A DNA stretch of 64,000 nucleotides from Cupriavidus necator N-1 (GCF_000219215.1 NC_015723.1:558001-622000), one strand, 5' to 3'; counted from the stretch's first letter, positions 43,696 to 52,803 are shown. Program-made: numbers and translations. Notes: generated by a model not told the origin, from the letters alone.

Positions 43696-44664
43696 TCATG
43701 CCAGGCAACGGCTAAACCGTTGCTCGGTGACCCGGGTTCCCCATTGCGTCCCCTCGGATTCGTCCACCAATTGAAAACCAAATGACTCGTATAGATGGCG
43801 TGCCGCATCCAATCCCTTGAACGTCCATAGGTAGGTCTCGCGATATCGCTCGTCGACAAATTTCATCGCGTGTGACATCAGTTGCCGTCCGACACCGGAA
43901 CCACGCAATGTGTCATCCACAATGAACCAGCGCAAATGGGCGATGCCCTGTTCATCATCCCCGTCGATTGCGAGCGAGGCGAGCGACCGGCCGTTTTCGG
44001 CGTAGAGCCACAGCGCCTTATCATCGGCTGGCATCTTGCCGATAAACTCGGCAAGCTCTGTCGCTACCTTCTTTTCGAAGAACGCGCCGAAGCCCCAATG
44101 CTCCGAGTAAAACCGGGCGTGCAAGCTTGCCACGTCACCAATGCAGCCGGGTTGGTAGCCCTCCAGGATCCGTCCGGGCACGGCATCTGCGGGGGCGGTC
44201 TTGACCGCGTTGCCTTGCGTAAGTGCGTCGGCGTACAGCGCGAGAGAGCGGACCAGGGCCTGCTGGTCAGCCGGAACCATCCGCCGAAGCGCGTTGGACA
44301 CCTGATCCGTTGCGAAGCGGTCGATCTTCTTTCTAAGCTTCTGCCCGGCCTCGGTCAGGTACAGCTCGGATGAACGTGCATCTTCGCTTGCGGTCTTGCG
44401 CTCCACGAGTCCGCCAGCCTCCAGCCTTGCGACCTGCCTGCTCGTGTTCGATTTGTCCAGGCGCAGGATGTTGCCCAAATCCTTTGCGCTGATCCCTGGC
44501 TGCGCCCCGATTTCCATGATCGCGTGAACCGCCGACGGGGCAAGGTCGCTATCGGCCAGGGTGGCTCGCATGAAACCGAGCTCGCGAACCAGTCTTCGGG
44601 AAAAGTCGCGAAGTTCGAGAATCGTCGCTTCTCGAGACTTGGCTGGAATATCGACAAGGTCCAC
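43696..44664 (-). CDS. MarR-GNAT fusion (HTH regulator with acetyltransferase domain)
   Basis: A 322-residue two-domain protein. Residues ~15-150 are a MarR winged helix (LGFMRATLADSDLAPSAVHAIMEIGAQPGISAKDLGNILRLDKSNTSRQVARLEAGGLVERKTASEDARSSELYLTEAG); residues ~175-320 are a GNAT domain with the acetyl-CoA loop LRGSGVGRQLMSHAM and a C-terminal YLWTFKGLDAARHLYESFGF. I set the start at a GTG (44664) with AGGAGG six bases upstream rather than a TTG further up. Such fusions are known, with unclear substrates. Two palindromes lie just upstream, and an isochorismatase-like gene is divergent. Confidence 0.88.
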   Translation of the reverse strand: MDLVDIPAKSREATILELRDFSRRLVRELGFMRATLADSDLAPSAVHAIMEIGAQPGISAKDLGNILRLDKSNTSRQVARLEAGGLVERKTASEDARSSELYLTEAGQKLRKKIDRFATDQVSNALRRMVPADQQALVRSLALYADALTQGNAVKTAPADAVPGRILEGYQPGCIGDVASLHARFYSEHWGFGAFFEKKVATELAEFIGKMPADDKALWLYAENGRSLASLAIDGDDEQGIAHLRWFIVDDTLRGSGVGRQLMSHAMKFVDERYRETYLWTFKGLDAARHLYESFGFQLVDESEGTQWGTRVTEQRFSRCLA

Positions 44665-44680
44665 CGGCGCCCTCCTATGA

Positions 44681-44718
44681 GTTGCGTTTCGCAACCAATA
44701 TAGTTGTGAGTAGCAACT
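44681..44718. promoter_or_regulatory. Two tandem palindromes before the MarR-GNAT gene
   Basis: GTTGCGTTTCGCAAC (44681-44695) and AGTTGTGAGTAGCAACT (44702-44718) share GTTGC/GCAAC half-sites. They sit 17-54 bp from the GTG start, in the divergent gap with the isochorismatase-like gene, as expected for an autorepressor. Confidence 0.65.
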
Positions 44719-44891
44719 TAATCAAGGTCTTGGCTTGCCCGATCATCGATCACCTGCTGGAGCGCTTCAGGGAGACCCGGAACGGCCAACCGATTGGTCG
44801 TGGTAGAGTCGATCATCATTCCTTATCGCGCAGCCATATGTCGCCACCCGTTGAACATGGACCCGTCGGTTCAGCAGGCCATCAACAGGGC

Positions 44892-45494
44892 ATGGAAAGC
44901 GCCGCTGATGCGCACAGCGTGACCATGCAGATTCCGGCAATCGTTCCAGCGAAAACTGCGCTGGTGGTCATGCATTACCAGACCGACATCCTGGCGTTAT
45001 TTCCCTCGGTCGCGCCCGCTTTGCTCTCCAATACGCGCAAGCTGTGTGACGCTGCACGGGCCCGGGGCGTCAGCGTCTATTTCGCCAAGATCCACTTTGC
45101 TCCAGGCTATCCGGAAGTCAGTCCGTTGAACAGGAACGGGCAGGGAATCAAGCAGCTTGGTCTTTTCGTCGACGACCAGATCTCGCCGGAACTCGGCCAG
45201 CAGGCCACTGAGCCGCTCATCATCGCGCATCGTGCCAGCGTGTTCTTTGGTACCGACCTGCAGGTGCGGCTTTCCGCGCAGGGTATCGATACCCTGCTTA
45301 TGGTGGGCATTGCGTCGACCGGTGTGGTGCTGTCGTCGGTCGCGTACGCGAGCGATGCGGACTTCCGTTTATTCACGGTCAAGGATTGCTGCTCCGACCC
45401 GGATCAGGTCGTGCACGATCATCTCTTTTCAACCGCGTTCGATTCGCGCACAACGGTGCTCTCGCTCGCTGATGCCTTGCGGTTGCTTGCCTAG
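44892..45494 (+). CDS. Isochorismatase-like (cysteine hydrolase superfamily) protein without the canonical Cys
   Basis: A 200-residue alpha/beta protein: ALVVMHYQTDILALFPS (the conserved Asp), IIAHRASVFFGTDLQVRLSAQGIDTLLMVGIASTGVVLSSVAYASDADFRL. In catalytic members the second motif has a Lys before HR and the third a Cys in G-x-T-N-x-C; here these are Ala and Val. True isochorismatases also lack the Cys, but they keep the Lys. Activity is therefore uncertain. The start at 44892 is a compromise; ATGs at 44838 and 44925 are possible. Probably controlled by the divergent MarR-GNAT protein. Confidence 0.75.
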   Translation: MESAADAHSVTMQIPAIVPAKTALVVMHYQTDILALFPSVAPALLSNTRKLCDAARARGVSVYFAKIHFAPGYPEVSPLNRNGQGIKQLGLFVDDQISPELGQQATEPLIIAHRASVFFGTDLQVRLSAQGIDTLLMVGIASTGVVLSSVAYASDADFRLFTVKDCCSDPDQVVHDHLFSTAFDSRTTVLSLADALRLLA

Positions 45495-45539
45495 CATTTG
45501 CTGGCATTTCGTCCTGCCCGGAATGCCGCCGTGCATCCC

Positions 45540-45980
45540 TCAGGCAGACGGCACGAGCAGATGATCGGTCAGGTTACCCCTCAGATCGAGCACCGCATAA
45601 TTGCGGCGACTGAAGCGCCAGCGTCCCTCGACCTTTTCGAAGGCGTCATGATAGCGACCGGCCGCGATCACCTGCAGCGCGATACGGTCGGTTGCCTGAA
45701 GGACCGTATAGTACGATCTGACGGTCGCTGTCAGGCGGTCCGGAGCAATCTCAATGATCGGATTGCTGATGACATGCCTGGTTCTGGGCGTTCCATCTGC
45801 GTGCAATTTCACATAGGCTTGCCAGAGCTTCAGCATGGCCGCGGAACCTCGCTGCACGGCATCTCCGGTTTCGATCTCTGCGTGTTCGAACAGTGCAGCG
45901 ACCCCGGGCAGATCACCGGCGTCCATGCGCTCGGCATAGATGTAGAGGAGATTGGCAAGCTGCACTGCATCGTCGGTCAT
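45540..45980 (-). CDS. SnoaL/NTF2-like protein
   Basis: A 146-residue cone-fold protein (SnoaL_4 type): LANLLYIYAERMDAGDLPGVAALFEHAEIET, then RHVISNPIIEIAPDRLTATVRSYYTVLQATD and the C-terminal GRYHDAFEKVEGRWRFSRRNYAVLDLRGNLTDHL. Relatives include dehydratases, isomerases and ring-hydroxylating-dioxygenase small subunits; the function here is open. GGAG lies eight bases before the ATG. It follows the LuxR gene on the same strand, with its own copy of the shared motif and a TTTAAT -10 candidate. Confidence 0.8.
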   Translation of the reverse strand: MTDDAVQLANLLYIYAERMDAGDLPGVAALFEHAEIETGDAVQRGSAAMLKLWQAYVKLHADGTPRTRHVISNPIIEIAPDRLTATVRSYYTVLQATDRIALQVIAAGRYHDAFEKVEGRWRFSRRNYAVLDLRGNLTDHLLVPSA

Positions 45981-46032
45981 CGACTTGTCTCCGGTAGATT
46001 GGGAGAATTAAAGCAGTCCGGCGATATTCCGG

Positions 46033-46051
46033 CATCGTCCGCTTGGAGTAA
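46033..46051 (-). promoter_or_regulatory. Shared 19-bp motif, site 6 (before SnoaL-like gene)
   Basis: Minus-strand TTACTCCAAGCGGACGATG, 52 bp before the SnoaL-like ATG. TTTAAT follows 20 bases downstream, a good -10 match. This is among the clearest motif/-10 pairs. Confidence 0.65.
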
Positions 46052-46058
46052 GAAGCCC

Positions 46059-47198
46059 TCACCCCATCCCCACCACACTGGACAGCAACATCTTCACCAG
46101 CACCGCCTGCCGCGTTGCCCCGGTCTTGGCAAAGATGCCCCGCAGGTGTGCCCGCGCCGTGTTCTTCTTGACGCCAAGCCGCATCGCGGCTTCATCCAGC
46201 GTTAGCCCGTCGACCATCAGTAAAGCCAGTTCGATCTCGGTCGGGGTCAGGTGGAACAGCTTGCGCAGGTTGGCGTGGGTGTTGCGCGGCGATCCTGCCG
46301 GGTCGCGGATGAACACCGCCACTGCGGGTCGGCGTGACTTGTCTTCGCTGCGATAGCTGAGCGGGATCGGCCGCACCAGCACGCTCAGGGGCGTGGGCGC
46401 GGCGGGCCGGCTCAGCGTGGTGACTTCGCTGCGCGGTGCGGCCAGCGCGTGGGCCTGGGCAGCGCCTTCCAGGATCTTGCGGAACCTGCGGTTTTCCACC
46501 GGGCAGTGCGCGTGCAGCGCGCCGTCTGACAGGTAGAGGCCGTCGCGCGCCTGCAGCAGGCGGCCGGCGACGTCGTTGGTCCGGATGGTCCTGCCGTGCT
46601 CGTCCAGGATCACAGTGCCGACCTGCAGCCGGTCGACGGCATCCGCGTACAGGGACCGTTCAGAAGCAAGAACGTCGAGCGCGGCATGCAGGTCCACTGC
46701 GCGCTTCAGGTGCGGCAGCAGGCCGTGCAGCAGTGCCTTGTCGGCCTCGCCGAAGTCCTGTCCCGCGTCGGTGCGGCTGATGAACAGCGCGCACTCCACG
46801 CCGTCGGGCGTGACCAGGTTGGCCGCCAGGATATAGCGCAGGCCCAGTGGTTGAAGGTATTGAGTGTAGAACGGATGCGCCAGCCAGCCGGCTTCGCCAA
46901 ACAGTTCGTCGGCGCTGAAGAGCCGGTCCGGGTGCAGGTCCAGGAAGGGGCACAGCGCGTAGTACTGCTCGCTGTATGAGGGCTCGCCCGGCAGGTGCGG
47001 GCCGTAGTCGGAGGCATTGACGATCAGGCCCGGCCGGTCGGTGGCCGGGTGGCGCAGCACCAGCGTGACGAAGGTGGCGCCCAGGCGCTGGCGCACGCTT
47101 TCCAGGAAGCCGGCCCAGGGCACGGCTTCGGTCGGGCCCTGGTAGAGCTGGGCGAGCAGGGCGCTCAGCTCGGCGGCCGGCAGGGGGTCTGGCAGCAT
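46059..47198 (-). CDS. LuxR-type regulator (TeiR-like), copy 1
   Basis: A 379-residue regulator. The N-terminal ~290 residues are a ligand/PAS-like region with LYQGPTEAVPWAGFLESVRQRLGATF, LRHPATDRPGLIVNAS and LHGLLPHLKRAVDLHAAL. The C-terminal LuxR HTH reads HLTPTEIELALLMVDGLTLDEAAMRLGVKKNTARAHLRGIFAKTGATRQAVLVKML. It is a clear paralogue of the LuxR protein at 57913-59097. Length and type resemble TeiR, the LuxR-type activator of testosterone degradation in Comamonas testosteroni. A shared motif lies 238 bp upstream; a 121-bp repeat separates the two. Start at 47198 (MLPDPLPAAEL) is preferred over an ATG in the repeat-flanking sequence. Confidence 0.88.
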   Translation of the reverse strand: MLPDPLPAAELSALLAQLYQGPTEAVPWAGFLESVRQRLGATFVTLVLRHPATDRPGLIVNASDYGPHLPGEPSYSEQYYALCPFLDLHPDRLFSADELFGEAGWLAHPFYTQYLQPLGLRYILAANLVTPDGVECALFISRTDAGQDFGEADKALLHGLLPHLKRAVDLHAALDVLASERSLYADAVDRLQVGTVILDEHGRTIRTNDVAGRLLQARDGLYLSDGALHAHCPVENRRFRKILEGAAQAHALAAPRSEVTTLSRPAAPTPLSVLVRPIPLSYRSEDKSRRPAVAVFIRDPAGSPRNTHANLRKLFHLTPTEIELALLMVDGLTLDEAAMRLGVKKNTARAHLRGIFAKTGATRQAVLVKMLLSSVVGMG

Positions 47199-47218
47199 GA
47201 TGGCGGTGCGACGGTTTG

Positions 47219-47339
47219 CTCCCCTCTCCCGCATGCGGGAGAGGGGCAGGGGGTGAGGGCCGGCGGTGGCATACCACCAGCCCGATCGTGGACATTCCCG
47301 CCCTCACCCCAACCCTCTCCCGCAAACGGGAGAGGGAGC
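47219..47339 (+). repeat. Dispersed palindromic repeat, copy 1
   Basis: A 121-bp element: CTCCCCTCTCCCGC..GCGGGAGAGGGG hairpin, a GGGGGTGAGGG..GCCCTCACCCC pair around a variable core, and a second CTCTCCCG..CGGGAGAG hairpin. The same element in the same orientation occurs at 60847-60970. Palindromic REP-like elements of this kind are common in beta- and gammaproteobacteria. This copy lies between the motif site at 47437 and the LuxR start. Confidence 0.85.
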
Positions 47340-47436
47340 ATCCAATCGGTCATGCAAAGGCAATGACTTGCGCCAGACGTGGCGGCAGTCCAGGGCAGGA
47401 ATCCCTGTCCCATCGTACCGACCCCGTCCGTCGCCT

Positions 47437-47455
47437 CATCGTCCGTTCGGCCTAG
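47437..47455 (-). promoter_or_regulatory. Shared 19-bp motif, site 7 (before LuxR copy 1)
   Basis: Minus-strand CTAGGCCGAACGGACGATG; its first bases overlap the cysNC stop codon. TACGAT follows 19 bases downstream. The LuxR gene starts 238 bp away, or about 117 bp if the repeat element is discounted. Confidence 0.6.
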
Positions 47456-49386
47456 GGTTTCTCCCGCAGCCACGCCACGATCCGCTCCGCCGCCTGCTCC
47501 GCCGTGTCGACGGTGGTGTCGATGCGGATCTCGGGCCGCTCGGGCGGCTGGTACGGCGAGTCGATGCCGGTGAAGTTCTTCAGCTCGCCGCGCCGCGCCT
47601 TGCGATACAGGCCCTTGGGGTCGCGTTGCTCAGCCACCGCCAGCGGCGTGTCGATGAAGACTTCGACGAAATCGCCGTTGCCGGCGAGCGCGCGCGCCAT
47701 GTCGCGCTCCGAGCGGAACGGCGAGATGAAGGACACCAGCACGATCAGGCCCGCATCGAGCATCAGCCTTGCCACTTCCGCCACGCGCCGGATATTCTCG
47801 ACGCGGTCGGCCTCGGCGAAGCCCAGGTCCTTGTTCAGGCCGTGGCGCACGTTGTCGCCGTCGAGCAGGTAGGTGTGGTGGCCCAGCGTGTGCAGGCGCT
47901 TTTCCACCAGGTTGGCGATGGTGGACTTGCCTGCGCCGGAGAGCCCGGTGAACCAGACGATGCGCGGCGACTGGTGCTTGAGTGCGGCATGGGCGCGGCG
48001 GTCCACGTCGATGGCCTGCCAGTGCACGTTCTGCGCCCTGCGCAGCGCAAAGCGCAGCATGCCGGCGCCGACCGTGTTGTTGCTGAGGCGGTCGATGATG
48101 ATGAAGCCGCCCAGCTCGCGGTTGCGCGCGTAGGGATCGAAGGCCACCGGCTGGTCCAGGTGCAGGTTGCACACGCCGATCTCGTTCAGCTCCAGCGTGC
48201 GCGCGGCCAGGTGTTCGAGCGTGTTGACATTGACCTTGTACTTGGGCTGCGCCACGGTCACGCCCACGGTGCGTGTGCCGAGCTTGAGCAGGTAGGGGCG
48301 CCCGGGCAGCATGGCGTCCTCGTTCATCCACACCAGCGTGGCCTCGAACTGGTCGGCCACCGCCGGCGGGTCTTCCGGGCAGGCCAGCACGTCGCCGCGG
48401 CTGATGTCGATCTCGTCCTCCAGCGTCAGCGTCACCGCCTGGCCGCGCATGGCGTGCTCGCACGCGCCGGCGGCGCCAACGATGCCGGCCACGCGGCTCT
48501 CGCGGCCCGAGGGCAGCGCGCGCACGCGGTCGCCGCGGCGGATCTCGCCGGCGCTGACGGTGCCGGCAAAACCGCGGAAGTCCAGGTTGGGCCGGTTGAC
48601 CCACTGCACCGGCAGCCGGAACGATTCGCCCTGCACGGGCGCATTGTCGATCGGCACGTTCTCCAGGTGGGCCATCAGCGTCGGGCCGTGGTACCACGGG
48701 GTATTGGCGCTGGGCTCGGTGATGTTGTCGCCGCGCAGGGCCGACATCGGAATGCAGGTGATATCGGTCAGGCCGATCTGCCGGGCAAACTCCCGGTACT
48801 CGTTCTCGATGCGCGTATGGACCTCGCGCGAGTAGTCGACCATGTCCAGCTTGTTGACCGCCAGCACCACGCGGCGGATGCCAAGCGTCGCCACCAGGTA
48901 GCTGTGGCGGCGCGTCTGGGTCTGCACGCCGCGGCGCGCATCCACCAGCAGGATGGCCAGGTCGGCGGTGGAAGCGCCGGTGACCATGTTGCGCGTGTAC
49001 TGTTCGTGCCCCGGCGTGTCGGCCACGATGAACTTGCGCTTGTCGGTGGCGAAGAAGCGGTAGGCCACGTCGATGGTGATGCCTTGTTCGCGCTCCGCGG
49101 CCAGGCCGTCCACCAGCAGCGCGAAGTCGAGGTTCTGGCCCTGCGTGCCCATCTTCTTCGAGTCGGCTTCCAGCTGGGCGAGCTGGTCTTCGAACAGCAT
49201 CTTCGATTCATACAGCAGCCGGCCGATCAGCGTGCTCTTGCCGTCGTCGACGCTGCCGCAGGTGATGAAGCGCAGCAGGCTCTTGCTTTGCTGGGCGCGC
49301 AAGTAGTGGGCGATCTCGCCCGAGGTGCCGGTGGCTTGCGCGGCGTCTTGCGCAAGCGCGGGCGCGGTGTCGATCAGGGTTTCCAT
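47452..49386 (-). CDS. cysN: CysN-CysC fusion: sulfate adenylyltransferase GTPase subunit + APS kinase (NodQ-like)
   Basis: A 644-residue bifunctional protein. The N-terminal ~450 residues are the CysN GTPase: P-loop GSVDDGKST (residues 44-52), [25 protein letters not shown], and two EF-Tu-like barrels. From about residue 465 an APS kinase domain follows: [49 protein letters not shown] and [45 protein letters not shown]. With CysD it makes PAPS from sulfate, ATP and GTP. The fusion is the form used for sulfonation, as in rhizobial NodQ. ATG overlaps the cysD stop (ATGA). Confidence 0.96.
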   Translation of the reverse strand: METLIDTAPALAQDAAQATGTSGEIAHYLRAQQSKSLLRFITCGSVDDGKSTLIGRLLYESKMLFEDQLAQLEADSKKMGTQGQNLDFALLVDGLAAEREQGITIDVAYRFFATDKRKFIVADTPGHEQYTRNMVTGASTADLAILLVDARRGVQTQTRRHSYLVATLGIRRVVLAVNKLDMVDYSREVHTRIENEYREFARQIGLTDITCIPMSALRGDNITEPSANTPWYHGPTLMAHLENVPIDNAPVQGESFRLPVQWVNRPNLDFRGFAGTVSAGEIRRGDRVRALPSGRESRVAGIVGAAGACEHAMRGQAVTLTLEDEIDISRGDVLACPEDPPAVADQFEATLVWMNEDAMLPGRPYLLKLGTRTVGVTVAQPKYKVNVNTLEHLAARTLELNEIGVCNLHLDQPVAFDPYARNRELGGFIIIDRLSNNTVGAGMLRFALRRAQNVHWQAIDVDRRAHAALKHQSPRIVWFTGLSGAGKSTIANLVEKRLHTLGHHTYLLDGDNVRHGLNKDLGFAEADRVENIRRVAEVARLMLDAGLIVLVSFISPFRSERDMARALAGNGDFVEVFIDTPLAVAEQRDPKGLYRKARRGELKNFTGIDSPYQPPERPEIRIDTTVDTAEQAAERIVAWLREKP

Positions 49387-50282
49387 CAGAAGTATCCCTC
49401 CTGCTTCTTCTTTTCCATCGAACCGGCTGAGTCGCTGTCGATCAACCGTCCCTGGCGCTCCGAGGTGGTCGCCAGCAGCATTTCCTGGATGATGCCGCCG
49501 AGGGTGTCGGCCTCGCTCTCGATCGCGCCGGTGAGCGGGTAGCAGCCCAGCGTGCGGAAGCGCACCTTGCGCAGCTGCGGCGTTTCTCCAGGGCGCAGCG
49601 GCAGGCGCTCATCGTCGACCATGATCAGCGTGCCGTCTCGCTCCACCACCGGGCGCTCCTTGGCGTAGTAGAGCGGCACGATGGGGATGTCGTTCAGGTA
49701 GATGTATTGCCAGATGTCCAGCTCGGTCCAGTTGGACAGCGGGAACACGCGCAGGCTTTCGCCCTTGCGCTTGCGGGTGTTGTACTGGCGCCAGAGCTCG
49801 GGCCGCTGCATCTTCGGGTCCCAGCGGTGCTGGGCGGTGCGTACCGAGAACACGCGCTCCTTGGCACGCGACTTTTCCTCGTCGCGGCGCGCGCCGCCGA
49901 AGGCGGCGTCAAAGCCGTAGTGGTCCAGCGCCTGCTTCAGGCCCTGGGTCTTCCACACGTCGGTATGGACGGCGGAGCCGTGCTCGTGCGGGCTGATATT
50001 GCGTGCCAGCCCCTCGGGGTTGACATGCACGCGCAGGTCCAGGCCAAGGCGCGCGGCGGTCTGGTCGCGGAATGCGATCATCTCGCCGAACTTCCACGTG
50101 GTATCGACGTGCAGCAGCGGGAACGGCGGCCGCGCGGGGTGGAAGGCCTTCATGGCAAGGTGCAGCATCACGGCGCTGTCCTTGCCGATGGAATAGAGCA
50201 TGACGGGGTTTTCGCATTCCGCCACCACCTCCCGCATGATGTGGATGCTCTCCGCCTCCAGTTGCTCCAGGTGGGTCAACAT
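49386..50282 (-). CDS. cysD: Sulfate adenylyltransferase subunit 2
   Basis: A 298-residue ATP-pyrophosphatase-type subunit with the PP-loop [18 protein letters not shown], the family signature [22 protein letters not shown] and [23 protein letters not shown]. It forms APS with the CysN part of the next gene (4-bp overlap). No other sulfate assimilation gene (cysH, cysI, cysG) is nearby, so this pair is probably not the housekeeping route. The gene is divergent from the DUF1214/sulfotransferase operon with a long palindrome between. Confidence 0.96.
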   Translation of the reverse strand: MLTHLEQLEAESIHIMREVVAECENPVMLYSIGKDSAVMLHLAMKAFHPARPPFPLLHVDTTWKFGEMIAFRDQTAARLGLDLRVHVNPEGLARNISPHEHGSAVHTDVWKTQGLKQALDHYGFDAAFGGARRDEEKSRAKERVFSVRTAQHRWDPKMQRPELWRQYNTRKRKGESLRVFPLSNWTELDIWQYIYLNDIPIVPLYYAKERPVVERDGTLIMVDDERLPLRPGETPQLRKVRFRTLGCYPLTGAIESEADTLGGIIQEMLLATTSERQGRLIDSDSAGSMEKKKQEGYF

Positions 50283-50371
50283 CGGGATCTCCTCTTGGTT
50301 TGCCGGCGCCGTGCAGGGATGTCGCGGCGGTCAGGCATGGACACAAGGTAGCGAGCCGGGGCCCTTCGCCA

Positions 50372-50390
50372 CTTCGTCCGGGCGGACTAA
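50372..50390 (-). promoter_or_regulatory. Shared 19-bp motif, site 8 (facing cysD)
   Basis: Minus-strand TTAGTCCGCCCGGACGAAG; TACCTT follows 21 bases downstream, and the cysD ATG is 89 bp away. It forms, with site 9, one arm of a palindrome with 22-bp arms. Confidence 0.65.
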
Positions 50391-50417
50391 GAAATGGCGG
50401 GACACGGCGCGCATTTC

Positions 50418-50436
50418 CTAGTCCACCCGGACGAGG
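50418..50436 (+). promoter_or_regulatory. Shared 19-bp motif, site 9 (facing the sulfotransferase operon)
   Basis: CTAGTCCACCCGGACGAGG; TATCGT at 50458 follows 21 bases downstream, and the DUF1214 start is 58 bp away. It mirrors site 8: 50375-50396 and 50412-50433 are complementary at 20 of 22 positions. Confidence 0.7.
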
Positions 50437-50494
50437 CTGGGGCGGCCCCGCGCTGGGTATCGTTGCTTCGCCGACGAACCACGGGAGCAGGCAG

Positions 50495-51613
50495 ATGGCG
50501 AACTCCGCCGAAGAACAATTGCTGTGCGGCCAGACCTGGGCCGAGTTTTGCGAGGTCCTCAAGCGCAGCGGGCAGCAGATCCTGCGCCCGGAGGCGCCGG
50601 CGGACGCGCTCACGCGCGCCGAGGGCTTCCGCTACCTGAGCCGCCTGCTGCGCATTGCGCTGGAGATGCATGTGGAATTCGCCGATCCGGCGTTTCCCGA
50701 CTTCTTCTCACCGTCGCACGAAACCGCCAAGATCGGCGCAGACAATCCGGACAATCTCTATCGCTACGCACGCCTGGACGGCGGTGCCGAGTACCGCATC
50801 CGCGGCCGGCGCGGCACGGTGGCCTACCTGAGTTTCGGTACGCAGAAGGGCGGCTACGAAACCGACGGGCGCATGGTCCAGACCGGCTTTCTCGACAGCA
50901 ACAAGCTGGCAGTGGCGGCGGATGGCAGTTTCGAAATCGTCCTCAGCGCGCGCCAGCACGAAGGCAACTGGGTGCGCATGGAGCCGGGCACCAATGCGCT
51001 GGTGGTGCGGCAGACCTTTATGGACCGCAAGGCTGAGACCCCGGCCGAACTGCACATCGAGCGCCTCAATGGCAGCGACAAGCCGCCCGTGCTCGATGCC
51101 GAGCGCCTGCACGGCGGCCTGCTGCGCGCCGCGGGCTTTGTCGAGGGCACCGCGCGCATCTTCGCCGACTGGGCGCAGGGCTATGGCGGCCATGTCAACG
51201 CACTGCCGCCCGCCGATCAGGCCGTATGCCAGGCCGCAGGCGGCGATCCCAACATCTTCTACTACCACTCCTGCTGGGCGCTGGCGGACGACGAAGCGCT
51301 GGTGGTCGAGGTGGACCGGGTGCCGGCCTGCGATTTCTGGAATTTCCAGATCAACAACTACTGGATGGAGTCGCTCGACTACCGCTACCACGACATCTGC
51401 CTGAACAAGCACAGTGCCCGGCTGGATGCCAGCGGCGGCGTCACCGTCATCCTCAGCGCGCGCGATCCTGGCCTGCCCAACTGGCTGGAGACCGCGGGCC
51501 ACCGCAACGGCACCATGTGCTGGCGCTGGGTGGGGGCGGCGCAGCCGGTGCATCCACGCACGCGCGTGGTCAAGCTTGAATCGCTCAGGAATGAATGCAG
51601 GGAGAACGTATGA
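50495..51613 (+). CDS. DUF1214 domain protein
   Basis: A 372-residue soluble protein without signal peptide. The C-terminal region resembles DUF1214: ALVVEVDRVPACDFWNFQINNYWMESLDYRYHDICLNKHSARLDASGGVTVILSARDPGLPNWLETAGHRNGTMCWRWV. The N-terminal half has FGTQKGGYETDGRMVQTGFLDSNKLAVAADGSFEIVLSA. Biochemical role is unknown. Its stop overlaps the sulfotransferase start (ATGA), implying coupled translation and a joint role. The start at 50495 is weakly preceded by GGGAG. Confidence 0.8.
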   Translation: MANSAEEQLLCGQTWAEFCEVLKRSGQQILRPEAPADALTRAEGFRYLSRLLRIALEMHVEFADPAFPDFFSPSHETAKIGADNPDNLYRYARLDGGAEYRIRGRRGTVAYLSFGTQKGGYETDGRMVQTGFLDSNKLAVAADGSFEIVLSARQHEGNWVRMEPGTNALVVRQTFMDRKAETPAELHIERLNGSDKPPVLDAERLHGGLLRAAGFVEGTARIFADWAQGYGGHVNALPPADQAVCQAAGGDPNIFYYHSCWALADDEALVVEVDRVPACDFWNFQINNYWMESLDYRYHDICLNKHSARLDASGGVTVILSARDPGLPNWLETAGHRNGTMCWRWVGAAQPVHPRTRVVKLESLRNECRENV

Positions 51614-52803
51614 ACACCATCGCATCCGAACACACCACGGTGCTTGACGTGGAGCGCTTGCTGGCACAGGCCAGCGAACAGGCCGGCGGACTGACTGACT
51701 TTGGCCCGGGCGACTACCGCGAGGCGCTGGAGGTGCTGTCCGACTCGCTTGCACGCGAAGCCGGGCTGTCGCCGCAGGGCGCGCAGATGCTGCAAGGCAA
51801 GCTGCAGGCGCAACTGGTGAATCGGCTGGTGATCCAGGACTACTGCCGGCGCCATCCCGAGATCCTGGAAGAGGGCGTCGACGATCCGCTGGTGATCGTC
51901 GGCCTGCCGCGCACCGGCACCACGCTGCTGCAGCGCATGCTGGCCACGGACGCGCGCTTCCACTCGGCGGCGTGGTGGGAAACGCGCTACCCGGCGCCGC
52001 TGCCCGGCGAGGACGTGCGCGACGCCGGCCGGCGCATCGGGCTGGCGCGCGAGGAAGTGGCGCAGATGATCCGCTTTATCCCGGACATCCTCGCCATCCA
52101 TCCGCTCGACGCCATGGCGGCCGACGAGGAATTCATGCTGATGGAGCATTCCTTCCTGTGCGCGATGGATTCCTACGCCAACGTGCCGTCCTATACCGAC
52201 TGGCTGGCGCGGCACGACCGCACCCAGGTCTATGCCTACCTGAAGACCATGCTGCAGTTCCTGCAGTGGCAGAAGCGGCAGCGCGGCGAGGCGCCGGCGC
52301 AGCGGTGGGTGCTGAAGACGCCGCAGCACCTGCATACGCTGGAAATCCTGTTCCGGGTCTTCCCCGGCGCGCAGGTCGTGCTGACCCATCGCGACCCCGC
52401 CCAGACCATTCCGTCGATGGCCAGCATGGCGCATACGCTGTGGAAGCTATACGCCGATGCGCCCGACGCCGTCACGGTGGGGCGGCAGTGGGGCGGGCAG
52501 ATGCAGCGCGCCACCGCCCATGCCATGACGGTGCGCGACAGTCTGCCTGCCGACCGCTTCCTCGACGTGCGCTTCGAGGATACGGTGAGCGATCCCTTCG
52601 GCGTGGCGCAGGCGGTCTACCGCTTTGCCGGCATGCCGCTGACCGAGTCCGCCCGCGCCGGCATCTGGGCATGGATGGAGGGCAACCCGCGCAACCAGCG
52701 CGCGGCGCACGCTTATACGCTGGAGCAGTTCGGCCTGAGCCAGGAACAACTGGAACGCGATTTCGCCGGCTACCGCGCGCGGCACATCCTGAAGCAAAAC
52801 TAA
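51610..52803 (+). CDS. PAPS-dependent sulfotransferase family protein
   Basis: A 397-residue sulfotransferase. The 5'-phosphosulfate loop is DDPLVIVGLPRTGTTLLQRML (PRTGTT at residues ~100-105). A second conserved region, WVLKTPQHLHTLEILFRVFPGAQVVLTHRDPAQTIPSMASM, fits the 3'-phosphate-binding Arg/Ser segment. LDVRFEDTVSDPFGVAQAVYRFAGMPLTESA follows as in related proteins. It should transfer a sulfuryl group from PAPS to a hydroxyl or amine. The divergent cysD/cysNC pair makes PAPS, and the genes share a palindromic promoter region. Acceptor unknown; a sterol/steroid-like alcohol is a plausible guess from context. Confidence 0.88.
   Translation: MNTIASEHTTVLDVERLLAQASEQAGGLTDFGPGDYREALEVLSDSLAREAGLSPQGAQMLQGKLQAQLVNRLVIQDYCRRHPEILEEGVDDPLVIVGLPRTGTTLLQRMLATDARFHSAAWWETRYPAPLPGEDVRDAGRRIGLAREEVAQMIRFIPDILAIHPLDAMAADEEFMLMEHSFLCAMDSYANVPSYTDWLARHDRTQVYAYLKTMLQFLQWQKRQRGEAPAQRWVLKTPQHLHTLEILFRVFPGAQVVLTHRDPAQTIPSMASMAHTLWKLYADAPDAVTVGRQWGGQMQRATAHAMTVRDSLPADRFLDVRFEDTVSDPFGVAQAVYRFAGMPLTESARAGIWAWMEGNPRNQRAAHAYTLEQFGLSQEQLERDFAGYRARHILKQN

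Noticed and set aside
47219..47339. Possible CRISPR or phage attachment site
   Set aside because: The element is a palindromic dispersed repeat with just two distant copies; there are no regular spacers and no cas or integrase genes.
50283..50494. SAM or other sulfur-related riboswitch before cysD
   Set aside because: The gap is filled by the mirror-image motif pair; no riboswitch-like multi-stem structure with a terminator was found.
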